The notes: generated by a model from the sequence alone, not told the origin. 64,000 bases of DNA from Chloropicon primus (GCA_023205875.1 CP060766.1:434001-498000); one strand, 5' to 3'; shown: positions 36,129 through 46,567, numbered from the stretch's first letter. A program made the numbers and translations.

Positions 36129-39100
36129 ATGATGGCGAGCGAGCCGAGGAGCAAGCGTGCGAGGACGGGAGGATCCACCACCACTTCCTCCTCCACCACT
36201 TCTTCCTCTTCCTCTTTCGGTCCCGGCAGCGTCAGGAAAGTCGTGCTGCATAACTTCATGACGTACACGGACTGCTGGTTCTCCCCTGGGCCGAACCTCA
36301 ACCTCATCCTTGGGCCGAATGGCAGCGGCAAGTCGACGATCGTCTGCGCCCTCTGCATCGGTCTCGCGGCCTCGTCCAAGGTGCTCGGCAGGGCGGACAA
36401 CGTGAAAGACTTCGTGAAGAGGGGAGAGCAGAGCGGTTGGGTGGAGATCCACATCCAGGAGAACGAGAACAAGACCATGTCGATCAGGAGAACTTTGATG
36501 AAGGCGTCCAACTCAAGCACTTGGCTCGTGAACGGAAGCAGAGCGACGTTGACGGAGGTCCAGAAGCACGTCAAGAGGTTGAACGTCCAGATCGAGAACT
36601 TGTGCCAGTTCCTGCCTCAGGACAAGGTGGTCTCGTTTGCCAAGCTGAGTCCCGAGGAGCTCCTGAAGGAGACGGAGAAAGCCATAAGCACGGAGAGCTG
36701 CGGGACGGGATCGCTGTACGACAAGCACTGCGAGCTGGAGCGGTTTCACTCGGACTCGGAGAGGCTCACTCGGTACATCCAGACCTACAAGACGAAGCTC
36801 GGGAACCTCCTGGCCCAGAAGAACGAGCTGGAGAGGGACGTGGACAAGGTGAAGCAGAAGCAGAAGGTGGAGGAGGACAAGGCGTGGGCGGAGAAGAAGA
36901 TGAAGTGGGTCATTTACGATGACGTGAAAGCAAAGTACTTGGAGTGCAAGGAAGCGTTCGCGAAGGCCAAGGACATGCACAAGAAGAAGGCTGGCGCGCT
37001 CGCGACCACGGAGAAGAAAGTCAAGAAACTCGAGCAGGTGGAGAAGAAGCTTTCGGAGAAGGCTGGCGCGTCAGTCAAGGAGGTGAGGGCCTTGAACGAA
37101 TCCCTGGCCAAGGGGCAGCAGAAGGTCGATGACGGCTTCAGGGCTACCGAGGGAATCGAGGACCAGATCAGCACGTTCGCCGAGGAGAAGGCACAGCATG
37201 AAACCAAGGTGTCGGATCTGGAGAGGGACTTGGAGGACCTTGCGAGGGAGCTCGAAGTCTGGCAGGACAAGGAGAAGAGCGGTCAGAGCACCTTCACGGG
37301 TCAACACCAAGAGAGGCTCAGCGAGATCAAAACGCAGGTGCAGGGGTACCATGAGGAGCACTCGCAGCACCGCCAGAAGCTCAACAAAATCAAGCGAGTG
37401 AAGGACAAGGTCAGCGTCACTTTGGGGTACATCGAGGAGAAGCTGTCCTCCTTCACGGACAGCACAACGCAGAGGATCGAGGCGGCCGGTCGCCTGAACC
37501 CGAGCGTAAAGGTCTTGGGTGCCAGGAGGTGGATAGAAGAGAACCAGAACAGATTTAGGGGCCGGGTCTACGGGCCTCTGGCCGCGGAGGTCCAGGTCGC
37601 CCACGACCAGCACGCGGTTTACCTTGAGAACCAGGTCCCCCAGTACGTCTGGCAATCCTTTGTGGCCTCGTACAGCGACGACAGAGACATTCTGCAGATG
37701 GAGCTCAACAAGAAACGGAGGATGGGCGTCACGGTCCTTTACACGCCACAGTCAGGCCCTCTGAGCCATCCGCACGGCGACGCTGATCGGTATAAAAACC
37801 TGGACGTTGCACACACGATGGACGAGACGTTCGAGGCCCCCATGGTCGTGAAGAACGTCTTGAAGGACATGGCGGGCATAAACATGGCTTACATTGGGAC
37901 GGCCTACACACAGAGGCAGATCGAGCAGGCCGGGCAGAGGGGCGAAAGACCGGCGTGGCGGGGCACCCCTATCTCTAATCTGTGGACACCGGAGACTCGC
38001 TACATGAAGACGAAGAGTCGTTACGACGGGCACGAGTCCCTGCGCACAAATGCGGTGAGGCCGTCCAGGCTCCTCGTGCAGGGCGGGGGCCAGGGTGATC
38101 AGGCCCAGGAAAGGGCGGATCTGCAAAGGGAGAAGGATCAGCAGATGAAAGAGCTGGGGAGCATCGAGAGGGAGATTGAGGAGCTAGAATCCAAGCTCGC
38201 GGAGCTGGATGCCAGCATCGACAGCCATGACAAGGAGAAGAAGAAGCTCCTGGGGCTGAAGAACCAATCAGCAAAGAAAATCAAAGCCATCAAGATGGCT
38301 CAGACGAACAAGAGCAGGATCTTGGCAAAGCTGAAGTTGAAGTCTTACACAGCAGAAGAGGAAGCGGAACTTGCATCCGAGAGGGTGAAATCAGTGCGAA
38401 AAACAGCTCGGTCAGCCATTTCGTGTGTCAAGGCCTTCTCAGTACTCGCGGACAAGCACTTTGCCAGCGTCCCGCTGCACATGGAGCAAGAAGTCGCCCA
38501 GGAAAACATCATGGCCGACCGCATCACCTTGAGGCACCACAAGGAGGAGGCGAACGTGGCAGCACTGACTGTCGACAAGGTCCAAACGCTGTTTGAGCTT
38601 GACAGGGCGAAGCTTAAGAAGGCCAAGGAAGAGGCGGAGGCATCTCAAAAGCTGACGGATGAATCCAGGTCGCAATTCGACAAGTATCCGAGCAAGAAAG
38701 AGGAGCTGGAGGAGGTCATCATCAAGCTGCAGTCCAAGATCAACGCGCTTGCGATATCGGATCCGAACATCCTTGAGGAGTACGAACAAGTCACCAAGGC
38801 GATTGACGAGGTGCAGGCGACCTTGCTCTCGAACGAAGAGGACTACAACAACTTTGAGACTAATCTCCGCAAAAAGGAGGAGGCTTGGCTCAATCCTCTC
38901 CAAGACGTGGTCAAAAGGGTGAACGAGAAGTTCACCAGCCTGTTTGCGGACTTGGGCTTCGTGGGGGAGGTGAGGCTGAAGCCCTCGGGGGAGGGGTACC
39001 ACAAGTACAGGCTGGAAATACACGTGAAATTCCACGACAAGGATAACTTGCAGATCTTGACTTCGACCGTCCAGAGCGGGGGGGAGAGAAGTGTCTCGAC

Positions 39101-39362
39101 AATCATTTACTTGATTGCCTTGCAGCAGCTCACGCCTTGCCCTTTTAGGGTGATCGATGAAATTAACCAGGGCATGGACCCAACGAACGAGCGCTTGGTG
39201 TTCAAGAAGCTCGTGGAGGAGGCCTGCATACCGGGAAGCCCTCAGTGCTTCCTTCTGACGCCCAAGCTCTTGCCCTCGCTGCATTACAGCGACGAGGTAA
39301 CGGTCGTGAACATCTTCAATGGGCCCTTCATGAGCTTGGAGAGGGAGCTGAGGTTCATCTGA
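36129..39362 (+). CDS. SMC5: SMC5, structural maintenance of chromosomes protein 5
   Basis: 1077 residues, intronless. Walker A GPNGSGKSTIVCALCIGLA follows the opening VVLHNFMTYTDCWFSPGPNL. Two long coiled coils flank a hinge (about 480-620, with FEAPMVVKNVLKDMAGIN). The C-terminal head holds the ABC signature TSTVQSGGERSVSTIIYLIA and Walker B PFRVIDEINQGMDPTNER. GRADNVKDFVKRGEQSGWVE, CQFLPQDKVVSFAKLSPEEL and INQGMDP distinguish SMC5 from other SMC proteins. It acts with SMC6 and NSE subunits in homologous recombination repair and resolution of replication intermediates. Start: two adjacent ATGs at 36129 and 36132. It ends 55 bases from the convergent MFS gene. Confidence 0.96.
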   Translation: MMASEPRSKRARTGGSTTTSSSTTSSSSSFGPGSVRKVVLHNFMTYTDCWFSPGPNLNLILGPNGSGKSTIVCALCIGLAASSKVLGRADNVKDFVKRGEQSGWVEIHIQENENKTMSIRRTLMKASNSSTWLVNGSRATLTEVQKHVKRLNVQIENLCQFLPQDKVVSFAKLSPEELLKETEKAISTESCGTGSLYDKHCELERFHSDSERLTRYIQTYKTKLGNLLAQKNELERDVDKVKQKQKVEEDKAWAEKKMKWVIYDDVKAKYLECKEAFAKAKDMHKKKAGALATTEKKVKKLEQVEKKLSEKAGASVKEVRALNESLAKGQQKVDDGFRATEGIEDQISTFAEEKAQHETKVSDLERDLEDLARELEVWQDKEKSGQSTFTGQHQERLSEIKTQVQGYHEEHSQHRQKLNKIKRVKDKVSVTLGYIEEKLSSFTDSTTQRIEAAGRLNPSVKVLGARRWIEENQNRFRGRVYGPLAAEVQVAHDQHAVYLENQVPQYVWQSFVASYSDDRDILQMELNKKRRMGVTVLYTPQSGPLSHPHGDADRYKNLDVAHTMDETFEAPMVVKNVLKDMAGINMAYIGTAYTQRQIEQAGQRGERPAWRGTPISNLWTPETRYMKTKSRYDGHESLRTNAVRPSRLLVQGGGQGDQAQERADLQREKDQQMKELGSIEREIEELESKLAELDASIDSHDKEKKKLLGLKNQSAKKIKAIKMAQTNKSRILAKLKLKSYTAEEEAELASERVKSVRKTARSAISCVKAFSVLADKHFASVPLHMEQEVAQENIMADRITLRHHKEEANVAALTVDKVQTLFELDRAKLKKAKEEAEASQKLTDESRSQFDKYPSKKEELEEVIIKLQSKINALAISDPNILEEYEQVTKAIDEVQATLLSNEEDYNNFETNLRKKEEAWLNPLQDVVKRVNEKFTSLFADLGFVGEVRLKPSGEGYHKYRLEIHVKFHDKDNLQILTSTVQSGGERSVSTIIYLIALQQLTPCPFRVIDEINQGMDPTNERLVFKKLVEEACIPGSPQCFLLTPKLLPSLHYSDEVTVVNIFNGPFMSLERELRFI

Positions 39363-39417
39363 GGTTCATCTGAGCTGCGTAATGTTTTTTTAAAATTGTT
39401 TGTTTTGTTTTGTATCT

Positions 39418-41048
39418 CTACATCTGCTTATACTTCTTCCTTGAGCGCAAAAAGAGCGCCAAGGCTGCGAAGCAACTGAGGAATGCGATGCCCGAGACAA
39501 CCATGAAGGTCTGCCTGAAGCAGACCCTTCCGTAGCATTCCGCGGAGGCGTGGTGCTGCTTCTTCCTCTGGTAGTCGTAAAACCGCCCGCTCAATTGCGT
39601 GGAAAGCAAGAAGTCTCCGAACACGCTGGAGAGGGTCGTCATGTTGTAGTTGGACGCAAACGCTTTTGTTCCGAAGAACGGACGATCGCAAAGGATCGAT
39701 GGGATGAGTGACCAGACCGTTCCGAACGCGAGCCCGCCAATCAGAACCGGGATGTAGAGCTTGTCAAAAGAGATGAAGTTCAACAGGATGAAATCGAAAC
39801 CCAACATAAGTCCAGGGACCATCAGGAACAACGTTCTCGGGACTCTGTACTTGGAGAGCATGTGCTGAGATAGGTAGCCTGCCCCAAGCCTTCCGCAGCA
39901 ATTCATGAGGGAGAAAAGCTGGACGTAGATGGTGCACTCCGTCTTCTTGCCGTCGGTGAAAGCAGGAACAATCTGCCCCAAATTATGCAAGAGAGTCAAC
40001 CCGCAGCCACAGATGTTGCCGAATACAAACCAAAGCACTGCAGAGAAAAGGAAAGAAAATGGTCAGGCAAAGCTCCCGTTCCAGTCGTAGCACGCTTCCT
40101 TCAAGCAAACTTACGCCAAAAGTCCAGCCTCCTCAGCGTTTCCCCGAACGTCAATCCATCTTCCTCGGAAGCTTCTCCCCCCTTGTTTTGGTCTGTTGGG
40201 TCCGTCAGCCTCTGCAGCAAGTCGTCCTCCTCGTCCTCGTCGCTTCCAACCCTGATGCTTCTGATGCCGCCCGTGTACAGCGGGGAAGCAAGCAGCGGAA
40301 CGAAAGTCCCGAGGATCAACCAGACCCAGATAATCTTCCCCTCCCCCTTGTTCAGGGTCTTGATAAAGGTGGACATGAAGATCAGCACGACGATAACGAG
40401 GCCAGTCATCACAGCGACCTTGCAAGCTCTCCTGGCGTAGGATTGGCTTGTCTCGACATAGGGCACGATGTTCGTGAAGATGCCAGTCACCGTGGCAACG
40501 AGGGTTGGCGCTATCCCTTGCATCAGGAGGAACGACAAGGGCCTATCGGTGAAGTACGCTTTGAAGAACTGGGTGGACATCCCTGCACCAAGACCAACAA
40601 ATGACTTGAGAGCACCGATGACGATGCCAGACTCTTCCTTGAGGTTGCCGACGTTGGTGGCCATGACGGTGGTGTCAAGCCAGGTCGTTCCCGAGCCAGC
40701 TACGAAAGCGAACGCGCATATCATCCAATAGGGGATGCCCGTGAATCGTCCAGTTGCCACAGACCAAAAGCAAAAGTATCCAACAAAGTTGAAGATACAT
40801 CCTATCGCGATAATGCCTCTGGGTCCAGCCCTTGGCCAATGCTTGACCCTGTCATACACCAATCCAGCTGGCAGGCCAAAGTACGATCCGGCGGTGAGGG
40901 CAGTCTGCAGTCCCTGGAGCTTGGTGTCCGTGAGCTGAAGTATCCCTGTCTGGAGAGCTTGGGAATAATCTGAAAACGAGTACGTCTGTCCACCAAAGAT
41001 TTGCAAGAAGCTTCCCCAAGCGAAAGTAGTCGTCTTGCTAAAGTACAT
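39418..41048 (-). CDS. nodulin-like major facilitator superfamily transporter
   Basis: Exon 1 40115..41048, exon 2 39418..40037 (GT-AG, phase 1), 517 residues and about 12 membrane segments. The start WGSFLQIFGGQTYSFSDYSQ, then AGSYFGLPAGLVYDRVK, and SGTTWLDTTVMATNVGNLKE and GALKSFVGLGAGMSTQFFKA match the nodulin-like/NFD4 MFS group of plants and algae. The second half opens RLDFWLLWFVFGNICGCGLT and includes GTVWSLIPSILCDRPFFGTK. A central cytosolic loop is acidic (VGSDEDEEDDLLQRL), and the tail is basic. The substrate is unknown; relatives are placed at plasma membrane or tonoplast. Confidence 0.88.
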
Positions 41049-41442
41049 GATGACCCCCCTTCACTCCTGGCTCTCCCTCCCTTGCCCGGAACCCAGCAAC
41101 GTACCAGCAGCCCGCGCCTGGCCCTCCCTGTCCTTGGGATCCCTGTACCTTGTAATCTGAATCACCTTTCTGCAAGGAGGAAGGAGGACGAAGGAGGAGG
41201 ACGAAGGGGATGGCGAGGTGGTGGTAAGAGATGGACAGGAGGAGCACCAGCCTATTGGACGCTGCATCTTGGCTTCCTTGCAATCATCTGAATCACACAC
41301 ACACACACAACAACAACACAAAACCACGGTAGGGTAGGGGGACACGTCAAGGGTGGGCGTTCGGGAGCGAAGCTCGTTACTTGGTATACACAAACATAGA
41401 ATTACAATACGACAAAAATAAAGTGACAACAATGAAAAAGCA
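41049..41442. other. intergenic region
   Basis: 394 bases between the MFS start and the PRODH stop (same strand). Contains (CA)n/(CAA)n at 41295-41320 and an A+T-rich end. This is probably MFS promoter plus PRODH 3' UTR. No gene supported. Confidence 0.45.
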
Positions 41443-42870
41443 TCAACCCTTGGCGAGGGAGAAGGGCTTGAGAAACCTGCGGAAGACCTCCTGCAGCAGG
41501 AGAGCCCTCTCCTCGTCGACCTTGGTCAGGAGCTCAGAGTTCTCTTGCGCCCTGCGCAGCAAGTAAGGCATCACCTCCTCGAGGGGCCCGTAGGGGATGT
41601 ACTTGAACGCCTGCAGGCCGTGGTGGGCCAGGCTGAAGGTCAAGTAATCCGACATTCCGAGGAGCTGGGCGAAGTGGACACCGCCCCTGTCCTGGTCCTC
41701 CCCCCCCACCATCGAAATGCCCAGCCTCTCCATAGTCTCTATCGTGTGCTCGATGGAGTCCCTGTTGTGCGTCGCCACCATCACCGAGGTCTTCCTCTGA
41801 GCCTTTGCGAGATGGTCGAGGACGAGGTCAACGCACTGGTTGAAGTTGCTGGACGTGTCCTCGTAACTGTCGTGGATGGGGTTCTCGTACCCGAGTCTCT
41901 TGGCGCGCTCCCCCTCGTTCTTCATGTACGCCCCTCTCACCAGCTTGGCGGCGAAGACCCAGCCCTCGCTCTTCGCCAGCTCCAGATCCTTCTCCAGCCT
42001 CCCTCTCGAGTCCTTCAGGTAGCACTGGTACGTGTTCAAGACGGTTGGCTTGGTGGTGTTAAACTCCCGCTGCAGTTGCTTGGCAAGGTAATCGATCGCC
42101 GGCTGGTGCTGGTACGACTCCGCGTCCACCATGACCCCCACTCCCAGGTCCGATGCCTGCCTTGCGAGCTTCCTCAGCCTCCTCTCAATCGTGCCGAGCT
42201 CAGCAAGGGACACCTCCTCCCCGCTCCTTATCTTCGAAGAGGCCTCCTCCAGCAAGACAGGATTCCCCAGAGCAGTGACCTTGAGAGCCGCGAAGCCTTG
42301 CGGCGTAACGTTCTTCACGGCAGCAATCGCGAGGGCGAACGTCCGCGCATTCGCATCGCAGACGTGCTCCGCCTCGTACACGAACTCCCTCGCCACGGCA
42401 CCGGACGACGTCTTCGCCTTGGCCTCCCCTTGTTCAAGCTTCGCCTCCGCTGCGTAATCGAGGATGCCTTCCACCCCTTGCTCCCTCAGCCTTGCCATCA
42501 CGGGAGCTATCTCTTCCTCGCTCTCGCCGGCAACGAAGTGGTTGAAGAACGGCATGACGCAGAGCCGAGGAAGGTAATCCATCATCCTCTCCACCGAGCC
42601 AGGTCTCCACCTCTCTATCCTGTTATGATGCTTGCATGCTGTCAACACCGTCCAAGCTTGTGCAAGCTCCTTGGTCGTCTTGTCCTTGAACGCCAAAGTG
42701 GCATCCTCGAACACGAACTTCTTCGCAGCATTCAGGGTGCCGCGCAGCACTCTGTTCGCGGCAGCCATCACGCGCAACCCACCCACCTTCCTCCTCCTCT
42801 CTCTCTTGTACCCCGAGGACGCGATGCCGATGAGATGAGTATGAGTCACCCGCCAGGCTTGGTGACTCAT
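41443..42870 (-). CDS. PRODH: proline dehydrogenase, mitochondrial
   Basis: 475 residues, intronless. FAD-dependent oxidation of proline to pyrroline-5-carboxylate. Landmarks: VGVMVDAESYQHQPAIDYLA, TVLNTYQCYLKDSRGRLEKD, FAAKLVRGAYMKNEGERAKR, TSVMVATHNRDSIEHTIETM, VHFAQLLGMSDYLTFSLAHH, and YIPYGPLEEVMPYLLRRAQE with NSELL. The C-terminal Y-x-P-Y-G-x-x-x-x-x-x-P-Y-L-x-R-R-x-x-E-N motif is complete. The first ATG (42870) gives a basic, acid-free presequence (HQAWRVTHTHLIGIASSGYK) suited to mitochondrial import; a second ATG at residue 35 would shorten it. The open frame upstream of 42870 begins with a TTG and runs into a repeat, so it is not used. Confidence 0.94.
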   Translation of the reverse strand: MSHQAWRVTHTHLIGIASSGYKRERRRKVGGLRVMAAANRVLRGTLNAAKKFVFEDATLAFKDKTTKELAQAWTVLTACKHHNRIERWRPGSVERMMDYLPRLCVMPFFNHFVAGESEEEIAPVMARLREQGVEGILDYAAEAKLEQGEAKAKTSSGAVAREFVYEAEHVCDANARTFALAIAAVKNVTPQGFAALKVTALGNPVLLEEASSKIRSGEEVSLAELGTIERRLRKLARQASDLGVGVMVDAESYQHQPAIDYLAKQLQREFNTTKPTVLNTYQCYLKDSRGRLEKDLELAKSEGWVFAAKLVRGAYMKNEGERAKRLGYENPIHDSYEDTSSNFNQCVDLVLDHLAKAQRKTSVMVATHNRDSIEHTIETMERLGISMVGGEDQDRGGVHFAQLLGMSDYLTFSLAHHGLQAFKYIPYGPLEEVMPYLLRRAQENSELLTKVDEERALLLQEVFRRFLKPFSLAKG

Positions 42871-42892
42871 CAGCGCGCCACGTGGACCTCGG

Positions 42893-43370
42893 GGGTGTCG
42901 AGCTGGATCAGGACAGGAGAGGGACGGGAGACAAGGGAGGGACAGGAACAACCATTACCATTCACGGATCGATGAGGAGGGTTTTGTTTTGGGATGGGGC
43001 TCTTGTTTCTGTTTCGATGTTTCCCTTCCCCTGCAGGGAGAAGGGAGCGGTGATTGATGATTGGTTTCATCGGGGGTGTCGAGCTGGATCAGGACAGGAG
43101 AGGGACAGGAGGAAGGAGGGAGGGACAGGAACAACCATTACCATTCACGGATCGATGAGGAGGGTTTTGTTTTGGGATGGGGCTCTTGTTTCTGTTTCGA
43201 TGTTTCCCTTCCCCTGCAGGGAGAAGGGAGCGGTGATTGATGATTGGTTTCATCGGGGGTGTCGAGCTGGATCAGGACAGGAGAGGGAGCCATCACCATC
43301 CACTGAGATCGATGAGGAGGGTTTAATTTTTTTTTTGGGGGGAGCGGTGATTGATGATTGGCATTGAGAT
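42893..43370. repeat. three-unit tandem repeat, 181-182 bp
   Basis: Units start at GGTGTCGAGCTGGATCAGGA near 42894, 43075 and 43257. Units 1 and 2 are near-identical and include GATCGATGAGGAGGGTTTTG and CCTGCAGGGAGAAGGGAGCG. Unit 3 keeps both ends but has lost the middle. The array lies 5' of PRODH and 3' of the BEACH gene, and open frames through it are repeats of the same low-complexity sequence. Confidence 0.92.
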
Positions 43371-43408
43371 CCATCAATAACTATTGTTGTTGTGTTGCGT
43401 TAGCTAAC

Positions 43409-45529
43409 TTACTTACTCCTGAAGTTAAATCCTCCCAAGAACCTGTTGCTCAGAGTGGTGATCAGCTTGGATTCTCCGCCCTGAGCCGGGTGCTCCCCCT
43501 TGGCGGGGCCGGGATCCGCGGCCTTTGGTTGCTGAGGTTCCCTCCTCGGCACCACCGAGGCCGGGGCCGGCTCCTCAAAGTCGGACGGGCACGCGAGGTC
43601 CAGCGAGCCCGTCAGGGCGAAGCCGGAGGAAATGAGGGCCTCCACCACGGCCACCACGGACGAGGAGGCAAGGTAATCCTCCTCCTCCGAGGGAAGCCGC
43701 TGCGACGCTTCCCCTTCTCCGCCGGCGGCGAGGTTTCTCCCGGGGTGCGCCCCGGAGAAGAGCTGGCCCGGCGTCTGCCCGAACTCCTGGGCTTGCTGCT
43801 CGACGGCATCCCTGTGGACCTCGTCCTGAATCTTTGCCAAGTCCCCGCTGGTGTAGTAAGTCGTGATGTGAAACACGTTGTCGGCCTCCACGGCCCCCTT
43901 TCCCCTCTGCTTGCACCCGAAGATCAGATCGATCCACTTGTTCAGGTTCCCGTTCACATAACTCGACTCGTCCAGGGCTTTCCTGTGCTTGGTCGCAAAA
44001 TCGAGGGGGGACCCCGCCCAGGGGGGGAGCTCCACCTCGTCGATGGGCTCGCCGTTCTGCCTCTTCCCCAGGGGCAGGGCCTCGTTGGCCTGAAGGAACT
44101 TCACCGCCAGACCCCTCACGAAGAACTCAGGGATGAGCTCCTTCACGTCAGCCTGATTGCTGAGCACGCTGCTCCAGGACTCCTGCATGGAGTGGAACAT
44201 CCTGTCTGGGGCGTCGAAGCGGCCCGACTGAAGTCGGAGGAGGTGGCCAGGGGCCGCCCTGACCAGCCAGTACATGACGTACCCTGGGTTGCTGTAGTGG
44301 GTGCCGTACAAGAAGGGCGGGTTGTCCGGGTCGTCGTCCGGCATGAGGGAGAACCTTTCCCTCAGCATAGAGAGCCTGTCCGCGTTCAGGGCCCCAACCG
44401 GCTTGCTCAAGTCCCTGAACGTCCCCTCCGTGTCGAGGTCCAGGCTTGCGCTGGAATAATCCTTGAGGATCCATGGCATCACGGGCCACTGGGAGAGGTC
44501 GTTGAAGGTGCGCCCGCTCAGAAGGTTGAGAACCACGAGGTAATGGAAGTTGCTGACGGACCCTTTCTGCCAGCAAGCGGTGACCCTCTCCAGCATCGCC
44601 TGCGTGTCGCACCTCCCCTTCCGAAACGAGGTCAGGGAGTCCGCAAAGAGTTTGGACGCTATCTTCGCCCCGTTCTGACCCACCGGGGTATCCGTCCCAA
44701 TCATCGAGTGCAGGGCAAGCGTCTTCCACACGTCGTGGCACTCCTGGCGGGACTGGAAGGCAAAGAAAGCGCTCGAGGTGTCCCACTTTGGTGCGCTGGG
44801 GTTTCTCGGCTTCCAGAACAGGAGCTCAAGAGCCATCTGCTCCCGCAGTTTCGACTTCTTCTTGCAGCACGCCACGATGTCCTTCACCTGGTGAATCTTG
44901 CAAGGGGAGTTCCCCTCGATGTCGTGCAGTTGCTGGAAGTACACGCATTCCGTGGTCACCACGAGCCTGCCGGGGGAGTGCACAAGCGGGGCCTGGAGGA
45001 TGCACGGGACGTTGGCCAGTATCTTCTCGTTAATGGCGTCCCTGAGGTACATCGCCGTGTCGAAGGTGTTCTGACTTCCCCTCAACTTCTTCACCTGCCT
45101 CTCCTTGAGCAGCTTCAGAAGGTCATGCCTGCTCTGCTGGCTGAGGTACAGGGCCTCGTGAAGAACGGGCAGGACTTGGGGAAGCGGGGCGTAGGACAGC
45201 GTGAAAAGGAAATCGCTCCTTGATCGCACCGTTTTGTAGGGCACGTCCCTATTGTTCTGCTTCATCCGCACGACGGTCGAAGTGGTGAGCCTGAACTGCT
45301 TCTCTCCGACAGGCTCCAAGCTCACCGTGTCCTTCAATGGGAACTTCAAGATCGGCGACCTCGAGTCCGTGGGATCGAAGGCTATGCTCATGCTGCACAA
45401 CCTCAGCCTCCCTTTCAGGTCCGCCTCGTCCTTGGTGGACAGCACGGCCACCCAGTCCCCCTCGTACTCCTCCCCCTCATCAAGGAGGAGGAGACTGAAC
45501 CGGGAGGACGCCTTCCTCTGCTTCAGCAT
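43409..45529 (-). CDS. BEACH-domain protein, FAN/NSMAF-like, without WD40 repeats
   Basis: 706 residues, intronless, ATG at 45529 (the frame opens with a TTG at 45553). The N-terminal GRAM/PH-like region begins RFSLLLLDEGEEYEGDWVAV. A PH-BEACH linker (LVVTTECVYFQQLHDIEGNS) precedes the BEACH domain, with VSNFHYLVVLNLLSGRTFND, QWPVMPWILKDYSS, FRDLSKPVGALN, PPFLYGTHYSNPGYVMYWLV and DVKELIPEFFV, and further on DLIFGCKQRGKGAVEADNVF. In animals FAN carries five WD repeats after this; here only about 170 residues follow, Pro/Glu-rich with no WD pattern. BEACH proteins act in lysosomal and vesicle traffic. The role here is unknown. Confidence 0.9.
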   Translation of the reverse strand: MLKQRKASSRFSLLLLDEGEEYEGDWVAVLSTKDEADLKGRLRLCSMSIAFDPTDSRSPILKFPLKDTVSLEPVGEKQFRLTTSTVVRMKQNNRDVPYKTVRSRSDFLFTLSYAPLPQVLPVLHEALYLSQQSRHDLLKLLKERQVKKLRGSQNTFDTAMYLRDAINEKILANVPCILQAPLVHSPGRLVVTTECVYFQQLHDIEGNSPCKIHQVKDIVACCKKKSKLREQMALELLFWKPRNPSAPKWDTSSAFFAFQSRQECHDVWKTLALHSMIGTDTPVGQNGAKIASKLFADSLTSFRKGRCDTQAMLERVTACWQKGSVSNFHYLVVLNLLSGRTFNDLSQWPVMPWILKDYSSASLDLDTEGTFRDLSKPVGALNADRLSMLRERFSLMPDDDPDNPPFLYGTHYSNPGYVMYWLVRAAPGHLLRLQSGRFDAPDRMFHSMQESWSSVLSNQADVKELIPEFFVRGLAVKFLQANEALPLGKRQNGEPIDEVELPPWAGSPLDFATKHRKALDESSYVNGNLNKWIDLIFGCKQRGKGAVEADNVFHITTYYTSGDLAKIQDEVHRDAVEQQAQEFGQTPGQLFSGAHPGRNLAAGGEGEASQRLPSEEEDYLASSSVVAVVEALISSGFALTGSLDLACPSDFEEPAPASVVPRREPQQPKAADPGPAKGEHPAQGGESKLITTLSNRFLGGFNFRSK

Positions 45530-45605
45530 CCCAAACGCAAACGCAGAGGCCAATCCGATTCGATTGGATTGGATTGAATTGGATTGGATCGCACTCGAAC
45601 TCGAT

Positions 45606-45851
45606 CTAAGACCACGAAGGGATGTCCGCCTGGTAGTCTGGACCTATGCGTGGCTTCCTCTTCTCCGCCAGACCTTTGATTTTGCTCGTGACAACTTTCG
45701 TTCTCTTGTTGTTGGTTCCACCCGTGTCCTCGTTCACGTTTTTGCCACCATGGAGGAGGACGTCCGCCTCATCCCTAACACCTCCCTCCCTCGTCGACGT
45801 CGTCCTCTTCCCCTTGCTCACTTGGTCCTCGACACCAAAGTCCGTGACCAT
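45606..45851 (-). CDS. possible small protein with ELM2-like end
   Basis: 81 residues from ATG 45851. The C-terminus KRKPRIGPDYQADIPSWS resembles the opening motif of ELM2 domains (R-V-G-x-x-Y-Q-A-x-I-P), which sit next to SANT domains in chromatin proteins. The rest is charged (GKRTTSTREGG, NNKRTKVVTSKIKG). A 3' splice-like TTGCCTAG precedes the frame, so it could be the last exon of a longer gene. A signal-peptide-like frame lies on the opposite strand at 45646-45903, so one of the two is a shadow. Low certainty. Confidence 0.35.
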   Translation of the reverse strand: MVTDFGVEDQVSKGKRTTSTREGGVRDEADVLLHGGKNVNEDTGGTNNKRTKVVTSKIKGLAEKRKPRIGPDYQADIPSWS

Positions 45852-45988
45852 CCCAAACCTCCTCAAGAGCTCCCCTCCCCTCCCCTCCCCTCTAGGCAAG
45901 TGACACCTCGTTCGAAAGTAGAGAAAGAGACGAAGCCGCTCCACCTAACCCCTCACGCCCCTTCCCTCTCTCCCACTCGCCGCTCGTC

Positions 45989-46032
<44 letters not shown>

Positions 46033-46567
46033 GGTGCTCACTGTGCTCAACCGTTTTGGTTCCGGAGGAGGAGGAGCGAAGGGAGGGAGGAGGAGTAGAG
46101 ATGCGGTGCTAGGAGGAGGAAGAGGTCAGGAGTACGGGACCACAGTGCTGTGGTCTTCCTCAGTTCCCCCTATAAAGTGAATTCTACCAGGATCTCCTCT
46201 CCTCTCCTCTCCTCACCTCGCCAGCGGACTGGAGAACCACGCCAACGAGGACGAGGACGAGAGAAGAGGGGAGAGCAAGGGGAGGTGGCGGGCGGGAGGG
46301 GTCAGGGATTCGTCGAGGGGTGGGACTAATCGAAGGAGCGTCTCTCGGGCTTTCGATTGATCACGGCATTGTCATTGGTTTGGGTTTACCTTTCTGTTCC
46401 TTTCCATTGGGAAGTGTGGTTTGGGATTGGCTCGGGGTGGGATGGGAGGGACGGGGAGCAAGGAGGCGAGTGTGCCAGGGGGCGAGGAGGTCAGCAAGGG
46501 GCCAGATCCTGCCTTGGCACACGAGAGCCACCAGGCGAAAACGCTGAGATACAGGTAGGCAGCGACG

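Noticed and set aside
41545-42975. 476-codon antisense frame
   Set aside because: Opposite proline dehydrogenase, low complexity, no domain.
43358-45223. 621-codon antisense frame
   Set aside because: Opposite the BEACH gene; His/Arg/Val-rich shadow with no motif.
45646-45903. Signal-peptide-like frame on the plus strand (85 codons)
   Set aside because: Hydrophobic start is suggestive, but the rest is Ser/Pro low complexity opposite the ELM2-like frame; no support for either expression or family.
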